64,000 bases of DNA, taken from the NCBI GenBank assembly GCA_964593925.1, contig CAZQKM010000008.1, positions 27,516 to 91,515 of the forward strand. The letters are read 5' to 3'. The position numbers and the translations under genes were made by a program. The notes beneath the pieces were generated by a model. It made no database searches. It was not told the DNA's origin and was given only the letters and a program-made list of their open reading frames with translations. This DNA comes from Oleidesulfovibrio sp964593925. GTDB taxonomy: Bacteria; Desulfobacterota; Desulfovibrionia; Desulfovibrionales; Desulfovibrionaceae. This document shows, in pieces, positions 9,009 to 16,945 of this stretch. How positions within the stretch are numbered: the stretch's first letter is position 1; each line of letters begins with the position of its first letter.

Positions 9009-9989
9009 GTGTTAGCTTGGTCCGTGCTTTTGCATCAATGCGAGGCGCTGCCATACTGGGGTAGTATTATCCCGGCACTTGCCGAGTATGGTATTGACGT
9101 GCAGGCTGGTCAGATGGACCTGTGGCTATTGACGCTGGCGGCGCGAGGTATTCCATACCAGATGGTTTATGGCTCGCATGGCATCAGTATCTATGTACCG
9201 GTATTCTTGGTTCGAGTGGCTGCCTGTGAGATTGGCCACGTAGAGAGGGAAAACCGCCCCGGCCAGCAAGAGGCCCATTTGCCCACGCCGTATGGCTCGG
9301 TCGCGACGCCTTGGCTGCTGCTGTGTCTAGTCTTGTGGCATGGTGTGCGCATGCGTTGGTGGCCGCAGCTAAACGCGTTATTACCTGATGCCTTAGAAAC
9401 GCTTTCTGCTGCCCAATGGGCAGATGCGGGACGCATGGATGGCCTACGGGTGCTTATGGATGGGGAGTGGTATCGTACTGTTACCGCGTTGACCTTGCAT
9501 GCGGACAGTCGTCACCTATTTGGCAATATCGCACTTGGCAGTGTGGTAATGTCGTTGCTCTGCAGGCGTGTGGGAAGCGATGTCGGATGGGTGCTGGCGT
9601 TGGGAGCAGGAGTGCTGGGTAATATGTGTAGTGTACTGATTGCCGGCCCCATATATCAGAGTATTGGGGCGTCTACGGGCGTATTTGGCGGGGTAGGGGT
9701 GCTCTGTGGCATGGTATGGGCTGCCGAGGGGTATCGCAGAGAAAGATCGCAGTGGACGATTTTTGCCACTGGTATGGGGGTGCTGGCCATGTTGGGTATG
9801 GAAGGTGAGAGGGTAGACAGCACCGCACATATTGCCGGCTTGCTGTGTGGCGGTATTTTGGGTGGGTGTGCCGGCATGCTGCCGGCTATCCATGCCCGAT
9901 ATCACGGTCTCAAAGTGCCGGACACGAGAATGGCAGGAGTCCTTGGTATACTGATCTTCGTGGCTTTGGCATGGAGGCTTGCCGTGTAG
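9009..9989 (+). CDS. Rhomboid family intramembrane serine protease
   Basis: A 326-residue protein with a long soluble N-terminal part (1-95) and then six or seven membrane segments. The rhomboid features are all seen: H-x4-HLFGN near 165-174, the nucleophile motif GASTGVFGG near 218-226 and the catalytic His in STAHIAGLLCGG near 260. It should therefore be an active protease that cuts membrane-anchored substrates; the substrate is unknown. Initiation at a GTG (9009) with only a weak upstream GGGG leaves the start uncertain. It follows fxsA by 28 bases and probably shares its transcript. Confidence 0.88.
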   Translation: MLAWSVLLHQCEALPYWGSIIPALAEYGIDVQAGQMDLWLLTLAARGIPYQMVYGSHGISIYVPVFLVRVAACEIGHVERENRPGQQEAHLPTPYGSVATPWLLLCLVLWHGVRMRWWPQLNALLPDALETLSAAQWADAGRMDGLRVLMDGEWYRTVTALTLHADSRHLFGNIALGSVVMSLLCRRVGSDVGWVLALGAGVLGNMCSVLIAGPIYQSIGASTGVFGGVGVLCGMVWAAEGYRRERSQWTIFATGMGVLAMLGMEGERVDSTAHIAGLLCGGILGGCAGMLPAIHARYHGLKVPDTRMAGVLGILIFVALAWRLAV

Positions 9990-10036
9990 GAACGTACGTG
10001 TATCGAACCTTTTCACTACCATGATGCCGGTGCGGA

Positions 10037-10555
10037 TCATACGTTTGTAGTATGGGGGCCTTGCTGTTGCCTGTTCAGGATATGCAGCATGCCGTGTATA
10101 CCATGTGCTGCTGCTTGATGGCGTATTTTTTCGCGAGTGCCTGCAAAGAGAAAATGCTGTGCATATACCGTGGTTTGATAGCACCAGCCAATCCATACCG
10201 TCCCTACTGGTTTGTCGCCTGTGCCGCCTCCTGGGCCGGCCACACCGGAGATTGCAATGGCTGCGTGGCAGTGCATCAGATCACAGACACCGGTGGCCAT
10301 TGCTTCTACCACATATCGACTTACTGCACCGTGCTCTGCAAGCAGTGTGAGATCTACTCCGAGAACACGGTGTTTTATATCGTTGGCATAGGCAATGATG
10401 CCCCCGGAAAACCAGCAGGAGCTGCCTGCAATGGCAGTACAGCATACTCCGGCAAGACCGCCTGTACAGGATTCTGCCGTGGCAAGCATGGCGTTGTGCG
10501 TTTGTAAGGCGGTGCCCAAGGCCGAGCTGATGGCAAGCAGTGAGGATGGCAGCAT
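10037..10555 (-). CDS. pncC: Nicotinamide-nucleotide amidase (CinA C-terminal domain, stand-alone)
   Basis: About 172 residues. It deamidates NMN to nicotinate mononucleotide in pyridine nucleotide salvage. It has the family motifs AESCTGGL near residue 28, GSSCWFSGGIIAYAN near 44 and ISGVAGPGGGTGDKPVGTVW near 102. The competence-type N-terminal domain of full CinA is absent, as in many stand-alone PncC proteins. The ATG at 10555 follows GGAGG with six-base spacing, while the longer reading to 10603 has no such site. It is convergent with the rhomboid gene. Confidence 0.92.
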   Translation of the reverse strand: MLPSSLLAISSALGTALQTHNAMLATAESCTGGLAGVCCTAIAGSSCWFSGGIIAYANDIKHRVLGVDLTLLAEHGAVSRYVVEAMATGVCDLMHCHAAIAISGVAGPGGGTGDKPVGTVWIGWCYQTTVYAQHFLFAGTREKIRHQAAAHGIHGMLHILNRQQQGPHTTNV

Positions 10556-10757
10556 AGAAACCTCCGTGTGGAGGATGTTGCCAGCCTCTAAAGTATCATG
10601 CAAGGATGTAGTAGAAAGCTGAGAGCAGTATTTTATTGTTCAACAGGCGCAAGGACGCTGCTCTTTTGACGATGCCTGGTATTGCAGGCGGGTAAACTGC
10701 ATTTTGTTTTGACCGATAAAGGTAAGTGCACGGATACTTTTTACGTTGAAAAAAGGA

Positions 10758-10763
10758 TATAAT
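10758..10763 (+). promoter_or_regulatory. Possible -10 element for the solute-binding fusion gene
   Basis: A perfect TATAAT lies 31 bases before the start codon in the 239-base spacer between divergent pncC and the fusion gene. No good -35 box is seen at 16-18 bases, so this is a weak call. Confidence 0.35.
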
Positions 10764-10794
10764 GTGCCGTAGCTAAGAGTAACGAGGTGGCTTC

Positions 10795-11988
10795 ATGTTG
10801 TGCGTATGTGCTGCGAAAAATTTGTGCTGCATCCGTAGCGGCTTATTTACGGTGTGCTTGTTTCTTGTCATGGTATTGGCAGTACAGGAAAGGATGGCTT
10901 TTGCAGCCACCACGGCACCGTTAAAAGTTGTGTACGGTTTTGATCGTGAGTTTCCCCCATTTTCTTTTGAAAAAATGCAGGGGGTACCCACTGGCTTTGA
11001 CGTGGATTTGTTGCAGGCTGTGCTGCGGGATAAGCCGGTCAGACTTATTTTGCGTCCGCTTACGTGGGAGCAGGTGCTGGTAGAACTTTCTGCAGGGAAC
11101 ATTACCGTGACATCCGGCATGGCAAAAACTGTTCAGCGCCAGTTGCTGTACCATTTTGCGGACAGGCCAAGCATGCTGCTTAAGATTATGTTGTTTACCA
11201 AGAACCACAAGCGGGTGGGGAACGTACAACTGTTGCGCGGGCAGCGTGTTGCCGTGGAGCAGGGATCGTTACAGCAGCGGGTTCTTGAAAATTTTGGTGG
11301 GCTTAACATCAAGTTGTACAAAAGTAAGGCGGCCGGTTTGCGGGCGTTATACCGTGATGAGGTGGAGGCCTATGGAGGGCCGGAGCGGACGGCTGACTAT
11401 TACATCAAGAAGCTGGACTTTGGAGGTATTGGTACGGTGGGCACGCCTTTAAGCGTGACAGAGGTCTTTTTTGCAGTGAACCATGAACAGAGCAGACTGT
11501 TGAAGATGATTAACGATGGTATGCTTGAGGTTCTTGAAAACGGAGAATATGATCGTATTTACCGTAAATGGTTTGTGACTGAGCTGTTGCCCGAAGAGCG
11601 TAGTGCTTTGATTACAAAAGCAAAGGAAGCCACACTCAATGCCTATGCCCCGTATTCCCGGATGCCAATGGGAGCTGCCGTACTGACAAATTCCGGTGCG
11701 ATATTTACCGGCTGTAATGTAGAAAATCCCATATTAAGCCAGTCTGTTACTGCCCTGCGTGGTGCGGTTGTCAAAGCTGTTTCCGAAGGGGATATGGCTA
11801 TTCGTGCGGTGGTTTCTGTGGATGCGCAGGGGCATGTGTTGCCTCCCAGTGCGGCGGATAGGCAATTGCTCTACGAGTTTGGACGCGGTATATTGGTTAC
11901 TCTTGAGCCGGAAGACGGCAAATATGTGGAAAGGATGCTTTCCACTCTGTTGCCGGAACCCTATATACGGCGGCATCAGGATGAGTAA
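10795..11988 (+). CDS. Periplasmic solute-binding protein fused to an inactive cytidine-deaminase-like domain
   Basis: 397 residues. Residues 1-37 form a signal peptide (cleavage probably after AFA). Residues 43-262 are a family-3 extracellular solute-binding domain (opening FDREFPPFSF, then GFDVDLLQAV; the central SGMAKTVQRQ and closing IYRKWF are typical). Residues 268-390 match short cytidine deaminases closely: YAPYSRMPMGAAVLT, FTGCNVEN, KAVSEGD and LLPE. The ribose-binding NVEN (308-311) is kept. The zinc/catalytic CAE is TAL (319-321) and the usual PCGAC is PSAAD (351-355), so all three zinc cysteines and the catalytic Glu are lost. Inference: a secreted sensor or binding protein whose second domain binds but cannot deaminate nucleosides. 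No permease genes are adjacent; glk lies downstream. GAGGTGG precedes the ATG. Confidence 0.88.
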   Translation: MLCVCAAKNLCCIRSGLFTVCLFLVMVLAVQERMAFAATTAPLKVVYGFDREFPPFSFEKMQGVPTGFDVDLLQAVLRDKPVRLILRPLTWEQVLVELSAGNITVTSGMAKTVQRQLLYHFADRPSMLLKIMLFTKNHKRVGNVQLLRGQRVAVEQGSLQQRVLENFGGLNIKLYKSKAAGLRALYRDEVEAYGGPERTADYYIKKLDFGGIGTVGTPLSVTEVFFAVNHEQSRLLKMINDGMLEVLENGEYDRIYRKWFVTELLPEERSALITKAKEATLNAYAPYSRMPMGAAVLTNSGAIFTGCNVENPILSQSVTALRGAVVKAVSEGDMAIRAVVSVDAQGHVLPPSAADRQLLYEFGRGILVTLEPEDGKYVERMLSTLLPEPYIRRHQDE

Positions 11989-12077
11989 CGTGTGAGATAT
12001 ATAGCCTCATGCATGCGGCAGAGGTGGCAGGAATGATACCATTCCTTTCCTTTGGGGTGTGTGTACAAGGAGTGGGC

Positions 12078-13028
12078 ATGAAGCGTATTCTGGCAGTGGA
12101 TATCGGTGGTACAAACAGTCGTTTTGCGGCGTGCACTCTGGGAGAGGACGGCGTTTTGCAGATGGAAAAGACGCTTTGGTTGCCCACGCAGGATGTAGAT
12201 TCGTTTGGCTGCTTACTGGGTAGGCTTGAAGAGAGCGGATTTACTCTTTCTCCAAGGGATGCCGATGCCATTGTTGTTGCCATGGCCGGAATTGTTGAGA
12301 GGCAGGGGCGTTACTGCAAGCTTTCCAATGGTCAGTGGGCAGTTGACCTTGATGAGCTTGGACAAGAGGGGCGGCGTGCGTGGTTAATAAATGATTTTGA
12401 AGCGCAGGGATTTGCCTGTCTTTCTGCTGCTGTAGATGTGCAGGTTGTGCAGGAAGGGTGCGCAGCACCAGGTGCCCCTGTTGCAGTGTTGGGTGCGGGC
12501 ACCGGGTTTGGTAAATGCTTGCTGGTGTGTGATGAGGCGGGGCGTTATCGCACTATGCCCTCAGAGGGGGGGCACGCACTGTTTCCCTTTGTAGACCGGC
12601 AGGAATGGTTATTTGCAGAAGGTATTTTACAAGAAACTGGCAGGTCACAAGTAATTGGAGACCTGGTGCTTAGCGGTACGGGGTTACGCCTGCTGCATCA
12701 GTTTCATACCGGTGAACGGCTAACCGCGCGTGAGGTTTCTGCGGGCCTGGAACAGAATGAGGTCGTGCTGGAGTGGTTTGCTCGTTTTTATGGGCGTGCA
12801 TGCCGCAATTATGCGCTGGAAACTCTGGCATTGGGGGGGGTGCACATCACAGGCGGCATTGCCGCTGGTAATCCGATACTGCTTCAACATCCTGCGTTTA
12901 TGCGGGAGTTTACTTCAAGCGATGTGCATGGACACTTGCTGTGTTCGATTCCTGTGAAGCTTTACAGAAATGAGGAGTCGGGCCTGTGGGGGGCTGCTGT
13001 GTACGCCATGCATAGGCTAACTACATAA
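12078..13028 (+). CDS. glk: Glucokinase
   Basis: A 316-residue ROK-unrelated (Glk-type) glucokinase that phosphorylates glucose with ATP. It shows the phosphate-1 loop AVDIGGTNSRFA (residues 5-16), INDFEAQG with the catalytic Asp near 109, GAGTGFGKCLL near 143, and SEGGHALF near 169. The ATG at 12078 follows AAGGAGTGGGC, which removes the 23-codon upstream extension. It lies 89 bases after the solute-binding fusion gene and may share its transcript. Confidence 0.93.
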   Translation: MKRILAVDIGGTNSRFAACTLGEDGVLQMEKTLWLPTQDVDSFGCLLGRLEESGFTLSPRDADAIVVAMAGIVERQGRYCKLSNGQWAVDLDELGQEGRRAWLINDFEAQGFACLSAAVDVQVVQEGCAAPGAPVAVLGAGTGFGKCLLVCDEAGRYRTMPSEGGHALFPFVDRQEWLFAEGILQETGRSQVIGDLVLSGTGLRLLHQFHTGERLTAREVSAGLEQNEVVLEWFARFYGRACRNYALETLALGGVHITGGIAAGNPILLQHPAFMREFTSSDVHGHLLCSIPVKLYRNEESGLWGAAVYAMHRLTT

Positions 13029-13338
13029 TCTGCGGGCAGCTATAAGGGGCTTTGAGGTCCTGGGATGTTGTCAGCATGGGCTTTTTGATGTGGCTGAGTC
13101 AGGTTTGTAAAAGGGACACTTTTTGATAAGTGTCCAAATAAGCCTGCCCTCAATTCCGCAGTAAGCCATGGCTCAAGTATGGCCTAGTCAAGCCTTGGTT
13201 GGTTTTGCCCATCCTTCCTTCAAAGAAGCAAAGGGTATCATGCCCTTGCCCGCTGGAGTATTGTTAAGCCATTCCTGGGAAAACATGTCAGAGAGGCAGT
13301 AGTGCCGCAACGACACGGGGAGTATCTTAGTAGGCGGG
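13029..13338. other. Intergenic stretch between convergent glk and hisA
   Basis: These 310 bases lie between two converging genes and contain no supported gene. An eight-base perfect hairpin (13114-13135) is the only clear structure. Confidence 0.6.
13114..13135. terminator. Hairpin that may end glk and/or hisA transcripts
   Basis: GGACACTT and AAGTGTCC pair perfectly around a six-base loop in the spacer between convergent genes. There is no T tract on the plus side and only CCCTTTT on the minus side, so terminator function is only likely. Confidence 0.4.
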
Positions 13339-14076
13339 CTATGCATCTTGTTCGGCAATCCACTGCATGGCTTGGGCTATATCCAGTGTGCCTTCGTAAA
13401 TGGCTTTGCCTGTAATGGCCCCTTGCAGATTGGCCCTTTGGGTCAGGGGGTAGAGTCGACGTACGTCTTCCAGGTTGGCAACCCCTCCTGCGGCAATGAC
13501 GGGTATGGGAGATTGTTCAGCCAGCGCTGTCAAGGCGCTGATATTGACGCCACTTTGCATGCCATCACGATCAATATCAGTATAGATAATAAATGCTGCT
13601 CCCTGCGTTACCAGGCGGGGTAAGACATCATACACGGTCATGCCAGAATCTTCCACCCAACCTTTGGTTTTCAGTGTACCGCCCTCGGCATCCAGAGAAA
13701 CACCAATCTGCCCGGGAAACGCTTGGCACAGGTCACTGAATACAGCAGGATTTTCAAGGGCAATCGTGCCGATTATCAGACGTTCCACACCGGCATCAAG
13801 ATAGGCTTTGGCGGTCTTTATATCACGGATACCACCACCAAGCTGCACAGGAATAGACAAGCTTGAGCAAATGCGATGGATAAGATCGCGATTTACCGGC
13901 AGGCCGGAAAAAGCTCCGTCCAGGTCAATGACATGCAGCCAAGCACTACCTTGTTCTTGCCAGTGGCGAGCCATGCCCACGGGATCGTGGGAAAAGACGG
14001 TTTCTTGGTCAGCCTTACCTTGTTTGAGGCGGACAGCACGACCATCCTTGATGTCCACTGCAGGAAAAATGATCAC
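13339..14076 (-). CDS. hisA: HisA, ProFAR isomerase
   Basis: A 245-residue TIM-barrel isomerase of histidine synthesis. It opens with IIFPAVDIKDGRAVRL (catalytic Asp8), with QLGGGIRD near residue 79, the second catalytic Asp in YTDIDRDGMQSG near 130, and the phosphate-binding IAAGGV and GAITGKAIYEG at the end. It starts at GTG 14076 with AAGGAG seven bases upstream, forming a GTGA overlap with the stop of the preceding lipoprotein gene. It is the last gene of the tatB-tatC-hisB-lipoprotein-hisA operon. Confidence 0.95.
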   Translation of the reverse strand: MIIFPAVDIKDGRAVRLKQGKADQETVFSHDPVGMARHWQEQGSAWLHVIDLDGAFSGLPVNRDLIHRICSSLSIPVQLGGGIRDIKTAKAYLDAGVERLIIGTIALENPAVFSDLCQAFPGQIGVSLDAEGGTLKTKGWVEDSGMTVYDVLPRLVTQGAAFIIYTDIDRDGMQSGVNISALTALAEQSPIPVIAAGGVANLEDVRRLYPLTQRANLQGAITGKAIYEGTLDIAQAMQWIAEQDA

Positions 14077-14720
14077 AAACCCAACTCCTTGATTCCTTGG
14101 CTCAAGCCTTCTCGGGCAAGGTCCCGTGCGGTAATCCACTTGCCTTTGCGTTCCATGAACTTGCTGAAGCCCAACAGGTTTTCTGCCAGTGACTGCTGTG
14201 TTTCTTCAAACTGATAGCGAGAAATCATCGATTCACCCTCCACATCAAGGAGGAAAAGATTGATGTTGACTCCGGCAGGTCCAGAAGCGGTCATGGATTC
14301 GCCTTTACGTTCCTGCCAGTGGATGATCTGTGGAATCAACAAGTAGTCGACATTCATGCAGCGTCCCACTTGTAGCCAGTATTCAAAAGCACTGACCGGG
14401 GTATCTTGCAGGCTGGTACTGGTGGTGGCTTGGCATAGTCTGCCCTGTTCACTGGGAGTGACATTGCGTTGGGCTGTTTGCAACACTGTAGCAAGCTCTG
14501 CATCAAGTGTGCGTAACATTTCTGTATCTATATGGCCTTGGTTGTCGGGAATATATCCTGCAAGCAGCTCGCCGGTGGTGGTGGGTTGTGTGAATCCGGC
14601 AACACCGATATTAAGCTCTGGTAGGGGGGCAGGGCCTTGGGATGGACGATAACATGCTGTCAGTAGTGATATACAAAGAATTCCTGCAAGCAGTATGGCG
14701 TTTGAACGGTGTATGCGCAT
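14073..14720 (-). CDS. Uncharacterised lipoprotein nested between hisB and hisA
   Basis: A 215-residue protein with a lipobox (LLTAC, modified Cys23) after a hydrophobic leader, so it should be a membrane-anchored lipoprotein facing the periplasm. I do not recognise a named family. The mature part has two Cys (near 95 and 118) that could form a disulfide, a VDYLLIPQIIHW strand and a helical C-terminus. It shares its last bases with hisA (GTGA) and its first with hisB, so it is locked into the operon. The small segment VDYLLIPQI resembles envelope-assembly lipoproteins that bind other outer-membrane proteins, but no function is claimed. Confidence 0.8.
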   Translation of the reverse strand: MRIHRSNAILLAGILCISLLTACYRPSQGPAPLPELNIGVAGFTQPTTTGELLAGYIPDNQGHIDTEMLRTLDAELATVLQTAQRNVTPSEQGRLCQATTSTSLQDTPVSAFEYWLQVGRCMNVDYLLIPQIIHWQERKGESMTASGPAGVNINLFLLDVEGESMISRYQFEETQQSLAENLLGFSKFMERKGKWITARDLAREGLSQGIKELGL

Positions 14721-15310
14721 TAATCAAGACTCCCTTTGGTACTAAGCAGTGTGGTGCGTTCTTTGGTTACACCGCTACGCAGTGCAAGTCCGAGGCCTTT
14801 GAAAGCTGATTCCAGAAGGTGGTGGCCATTTTTACCATAAAGTAAGGTTATGTGCAGGTTGATTCCGGCGCTGCTGGCAAAAGATTTAAAGAATTCACGC
14901 CATAAGTCTGCTTCGTCACCGGCGATAATTGGCGGCAGCAATGAATCTCCTTGATAGACAAGATAAGGTCGACCAGAGATATCCACTACTACTTCTGCCA
15001 GGGCTTCGTCCATGGGCACTTTGGCATTGCCCACACGCGCGATACCTTTTTTTTCGGCTAGAGCCTGACTGAAAGCCCGCCCGAGACATAAGGCCACATC
15101 TTCCACTGTGTGATGGGCGTCTACGTGCATGTCGCCAGAACAGGTCAGGGTAAGGTCAAAGCCAGCCCAAAAGGCCAGCAGGGTGAGCATGTGGTCTGTA
15201 AAACCATGTCCTGTGGATACAGACACAGCGCCACTACCGTCCAAGTCCAAACGCAACGAAATGGTTGTTTCCGTTGTTGAGCGGGTGATTTCAGCAATGC
15301 GTGGCATCAT
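14720..15310 (-). CDS. hisB: Imidazoleglycerol-phosphate dehydratase
   Basis: About 196 residues. The metal-binding motifs of IGPD are clear: HMLTL after GHGFTD near residue 38, DAHHTVEDVALCLG near 62, and the second set GKNGHHLLESAFKGLG near 153. Two adjacent ATGs (15310 and 15307) follow GGAG, either of which suits family N-termini. An ATG at 15349 forms an ATGA overlap with the tatC stop, so a 13-codon longer product is possible. It overlaps the following lipoprotein gene by one base. Confidence 0.94.
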   Translation of the reverse strand: MMPRIAEITRSTTETTISLRLDLDGSGAVSVSTGHGFTDHMLTLLAFWAGFDLTLTCSGDMHVDAHHTVEDVALCLGRAFSQALAEKKGIARVGNAKVPMDEALAEVVVDISGRPYLVYQGDSLLPPIIAGDEADLWREFFKSFASSAGINLHITLLYGKNGHHLLESAFKGLGLALRSGVTKERTTLLSTKGSLD

Positions 15311-15345
15311 CGGTTCTCCTGCATAGAGAGGCTTGAAGCATGGGG

Positions 15346-16293
15346 TCATGAGGTATGCTCAGTGCCTTTTGTTGCACTATGTTCGATATTTTTTGAGCGG
15401 GCAAATACCAAGGCTATAAGAATGCTTATTTCATATAGTATAATGAGTGGACCGGCCATAAGCACCTGCGATACGACATCAGGCGGAGTGAGGATGGCCG
15501 CCACGATGAAAAAGCACAGAATAGCTATTTTACGCCCCTTGCGCATAAAATTTGCTGTTAGCAAACCGATACGGGCACCAAAAAAGGCAAACAGGGGCAT
15601 CTCAAATATCAGACCAAAGGCAATGAGTAACCGTAGCGAAAAGTCGAGGTAGTCTCCAAGTTTGGGCATGGCCTGAATGGTTTCGTTATTAAAGCTTATG
15701 AAAAAGTCAAAAGCAAAAGGAAAGACGATAAAATATCCAAAGGCAGCTCCTGTGGCAAAGAATAAGGCCGAAACAAGCGCCATGGGGATGATATATTTTT
15801 TTTCTTCTTCATACAGGCCAGGGGCGATAAAGGCCCATATGTGATAAAATATATATGGGCATGTCAGAAATATGCCGGCCACAACGGATATTTTGATGTA
15901 GGTAAAAAATGCTTCGGGGAGTGCGGTGAAAATGAGCTTGCTTGAAGCGGGCATAACCGCGACCAGTGGCGCTACAAGATAACCGAATAACTGCTCTGCA
16001 AAGCCGTAACAGGCCAAAAAGCCTATGCCCACAGCAATGCTACATCGTACAAGACGCTTTCGCAGTTCATCAAGGTGGCCGAGCAGAGTCATGGGCTGCT
16101 CTTCTTTGTCTACCTTTGCTTCTTGTCGTTCCGCTGCATCGGTAATGCGATTATTTGCGGCTGAAGAAGGCTGTTGCCCAGCATCTGTATCCGCCAGATC
16201 TGTATGGTCAGCTGGTGGCGTGCTGCCATCTTCGGTGGGAAGGGCTCCAGATGAGTCGGAAGAACTGCTGTTCCGTTTCAACTCGTCACTCAT
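15346..16293 (-). CDS. tatC: TatC, twin-arginine translocase core
   Basis: A 315-residue membrane protein with six predicted transmembrane segments after about residue 85. The TatC entry motif MTLLGHLDELRKRL (68-81), the periplasmic FTALPEAFFTYIK segment and FIAPGLYEEEKK are diagnostic. The N-terminal 65 residues are an unusual acidic, Ser/Asp-rich extension. The start is supported by an ATGA overlap with the tatB stop, although a second start at the conserved MTLLGHL cannot be excluded. It exports folded proteins and is coupled here to tatB. Confidence 0.95.
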   Translation of the reverse strand: MSDELKRNSSSSDSSGALPTEDGSTPPADHTDLADTDAGQQPSSAANNRITDAAERQEAKVDKEEQPMTLLGHLDELRKRLVRCSIAVGIGFLACYGFAEQLFGYLVAPLVAVMPASSKLIFTALPEAFFTYIKISVVAGIFLTCPYIFYHIWAFIAPGLYEEEKKYIIPMALVSALFFATGAAFGYFIVFPFAFDFFISFNNETIQAMPKLGDYLDFSLRLLIAFGLIFEMPLFAFFGARIGLLTANFMRKGRKIAILCFFIVAAILTPPDVVSQVLMAGPLIILYEISILIALVFARSKNIEHSATKGTEHTS

Positions 16294-16637
16294 GCGGTAT
16301 CCTTTTGCGTGCTCGGATCTGTGGGGCTGCCCTCTGCTGTGGTCTGTTCTTCGGCATCAGGAGCCTTGGCAATGTCAGGCTCCTTCGACGCACCCTTGGC
16401 TTTCTCTTGCGAGGGAGCATCGTCGAACATTTCCTTTTTAGCTTCCTGCTTACGCTTTTCGTGCTCTTCCAGCTCTATTTCGGTATTGATGGTACGCTGA
16501 AAGTCTGTGGATACTCTACGAAATTCAGCAAGTCCCTTACCGAGTGTCCGTGCAATCTTGGGCAGATTTTTAGGACCGAGAACGATAAGCGCCACGACAA
16601 GGATGAGAAGTATCTCAGTGGGCGCAATGTTAAACAT
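16290..16637 (-). CDS. tatB: TatA/TatB-type translocase subunit (probably TatB)
   Basis: A 115-residue protein. One N-terminal membrane helix (MFNIAPTEILLILVVALIVLG) is followed by the PKNLPKIARTLGKGLAEFRR amphipathic helix, then a charged Glu/Lys-rich tail. The Asn/Pro start and long tail favour TatB over TatA. It overlaps tatC by four bases. No separate tatA is in the window. Confidence 0.92.
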   Translation of the reverse strand: MFNIAPTEILLILVVALIVLGPKNLPKIARTLGKGLAEFRRVSTDFQRTINTEIELEEHEKRKQEAKKEMFDDAPSQEKAKGASKEPDIAKAPDAEEQTTAEGSPTDPSTQKDTA

Positions 16638-16710
16638 AGCTGTTTTTCCGCCTCTTTTTACTGGTTAACGGTCTCTTGCCGGTCGAAACGTGTAACCCCC
16701 TTTTTATATA

Positions 16711-16752
16711 CCCATGTCCCGGGGTATGAACATGGGGCAGCCCCGCAAGGGG
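16711..16752. repeat. Double-hairpin element, copy A
   Basis: CCCATGT (16711) pairs with ACATGGG (16730), followed by CAG and a second hairpin CCCC-gcaa-GGGG (16741-16752). The same two-hairpin layout with the shared core CATGGGG..CAGCCCCGC..AAGGGG recurs at 36435-36472. Confidence 0.5.
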
Positions 16753-16845
16753 TGGCGTGGCGGTATGCCCCAAGTATTTTTTTACCAAAAAACTTTGCTG
16801 GATATGGGCAGATTCTTGTGTGGGGTGAGGGTATACTCCACACAA

Positions 16846-16936
16846 GGGCAATGGTTTTTTACGGGTATTCTTCTCAAGGGCAGAAGCGCTTGGATACCCC
16901 CTGTCGTCTGAGAGAGTCGTCATAAAACCATTGCCC
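16846..16936. repeat. 13-base perfect inverted repeat downstream of guaA
   Basis: GGGCAATGGTTTT (16846-16858) and AAAACCATTGCCC (16924-16936) are perfect complements about 65 bases apart, ten bases beyond the guaA stop. In the guaA transcript this would form a long stem; a T-rich run sits at the far arm. It could be a terminator-like 3' structure. Confidence 0.5.
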
Positions 16937-16945
16937 GGGTATTCG

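Larger units (their letters stand above)
16638..16945. other. 308-base spacer between guaA and tatB, rich in inverted repeats
   Basis: No gene is supported here. It holds a double-hairpin element (16711-16752), a hairpin with a nine-base stem (CTTGTGTGG at 16815, CCACACAAG at 16838) and a 13-base perfect inverted repeat (16846-16858 with 16924-16936) just after the guaA stop. The promoter of the tatB operon should also be within it. Confidence 0.6.

Noticed and set aside
13114..13135. Calling the hairpin a certain terminator
   Set aside because: No T tract on the plus strand and only four T residues on the other, so it is listed only as a possible terminator.
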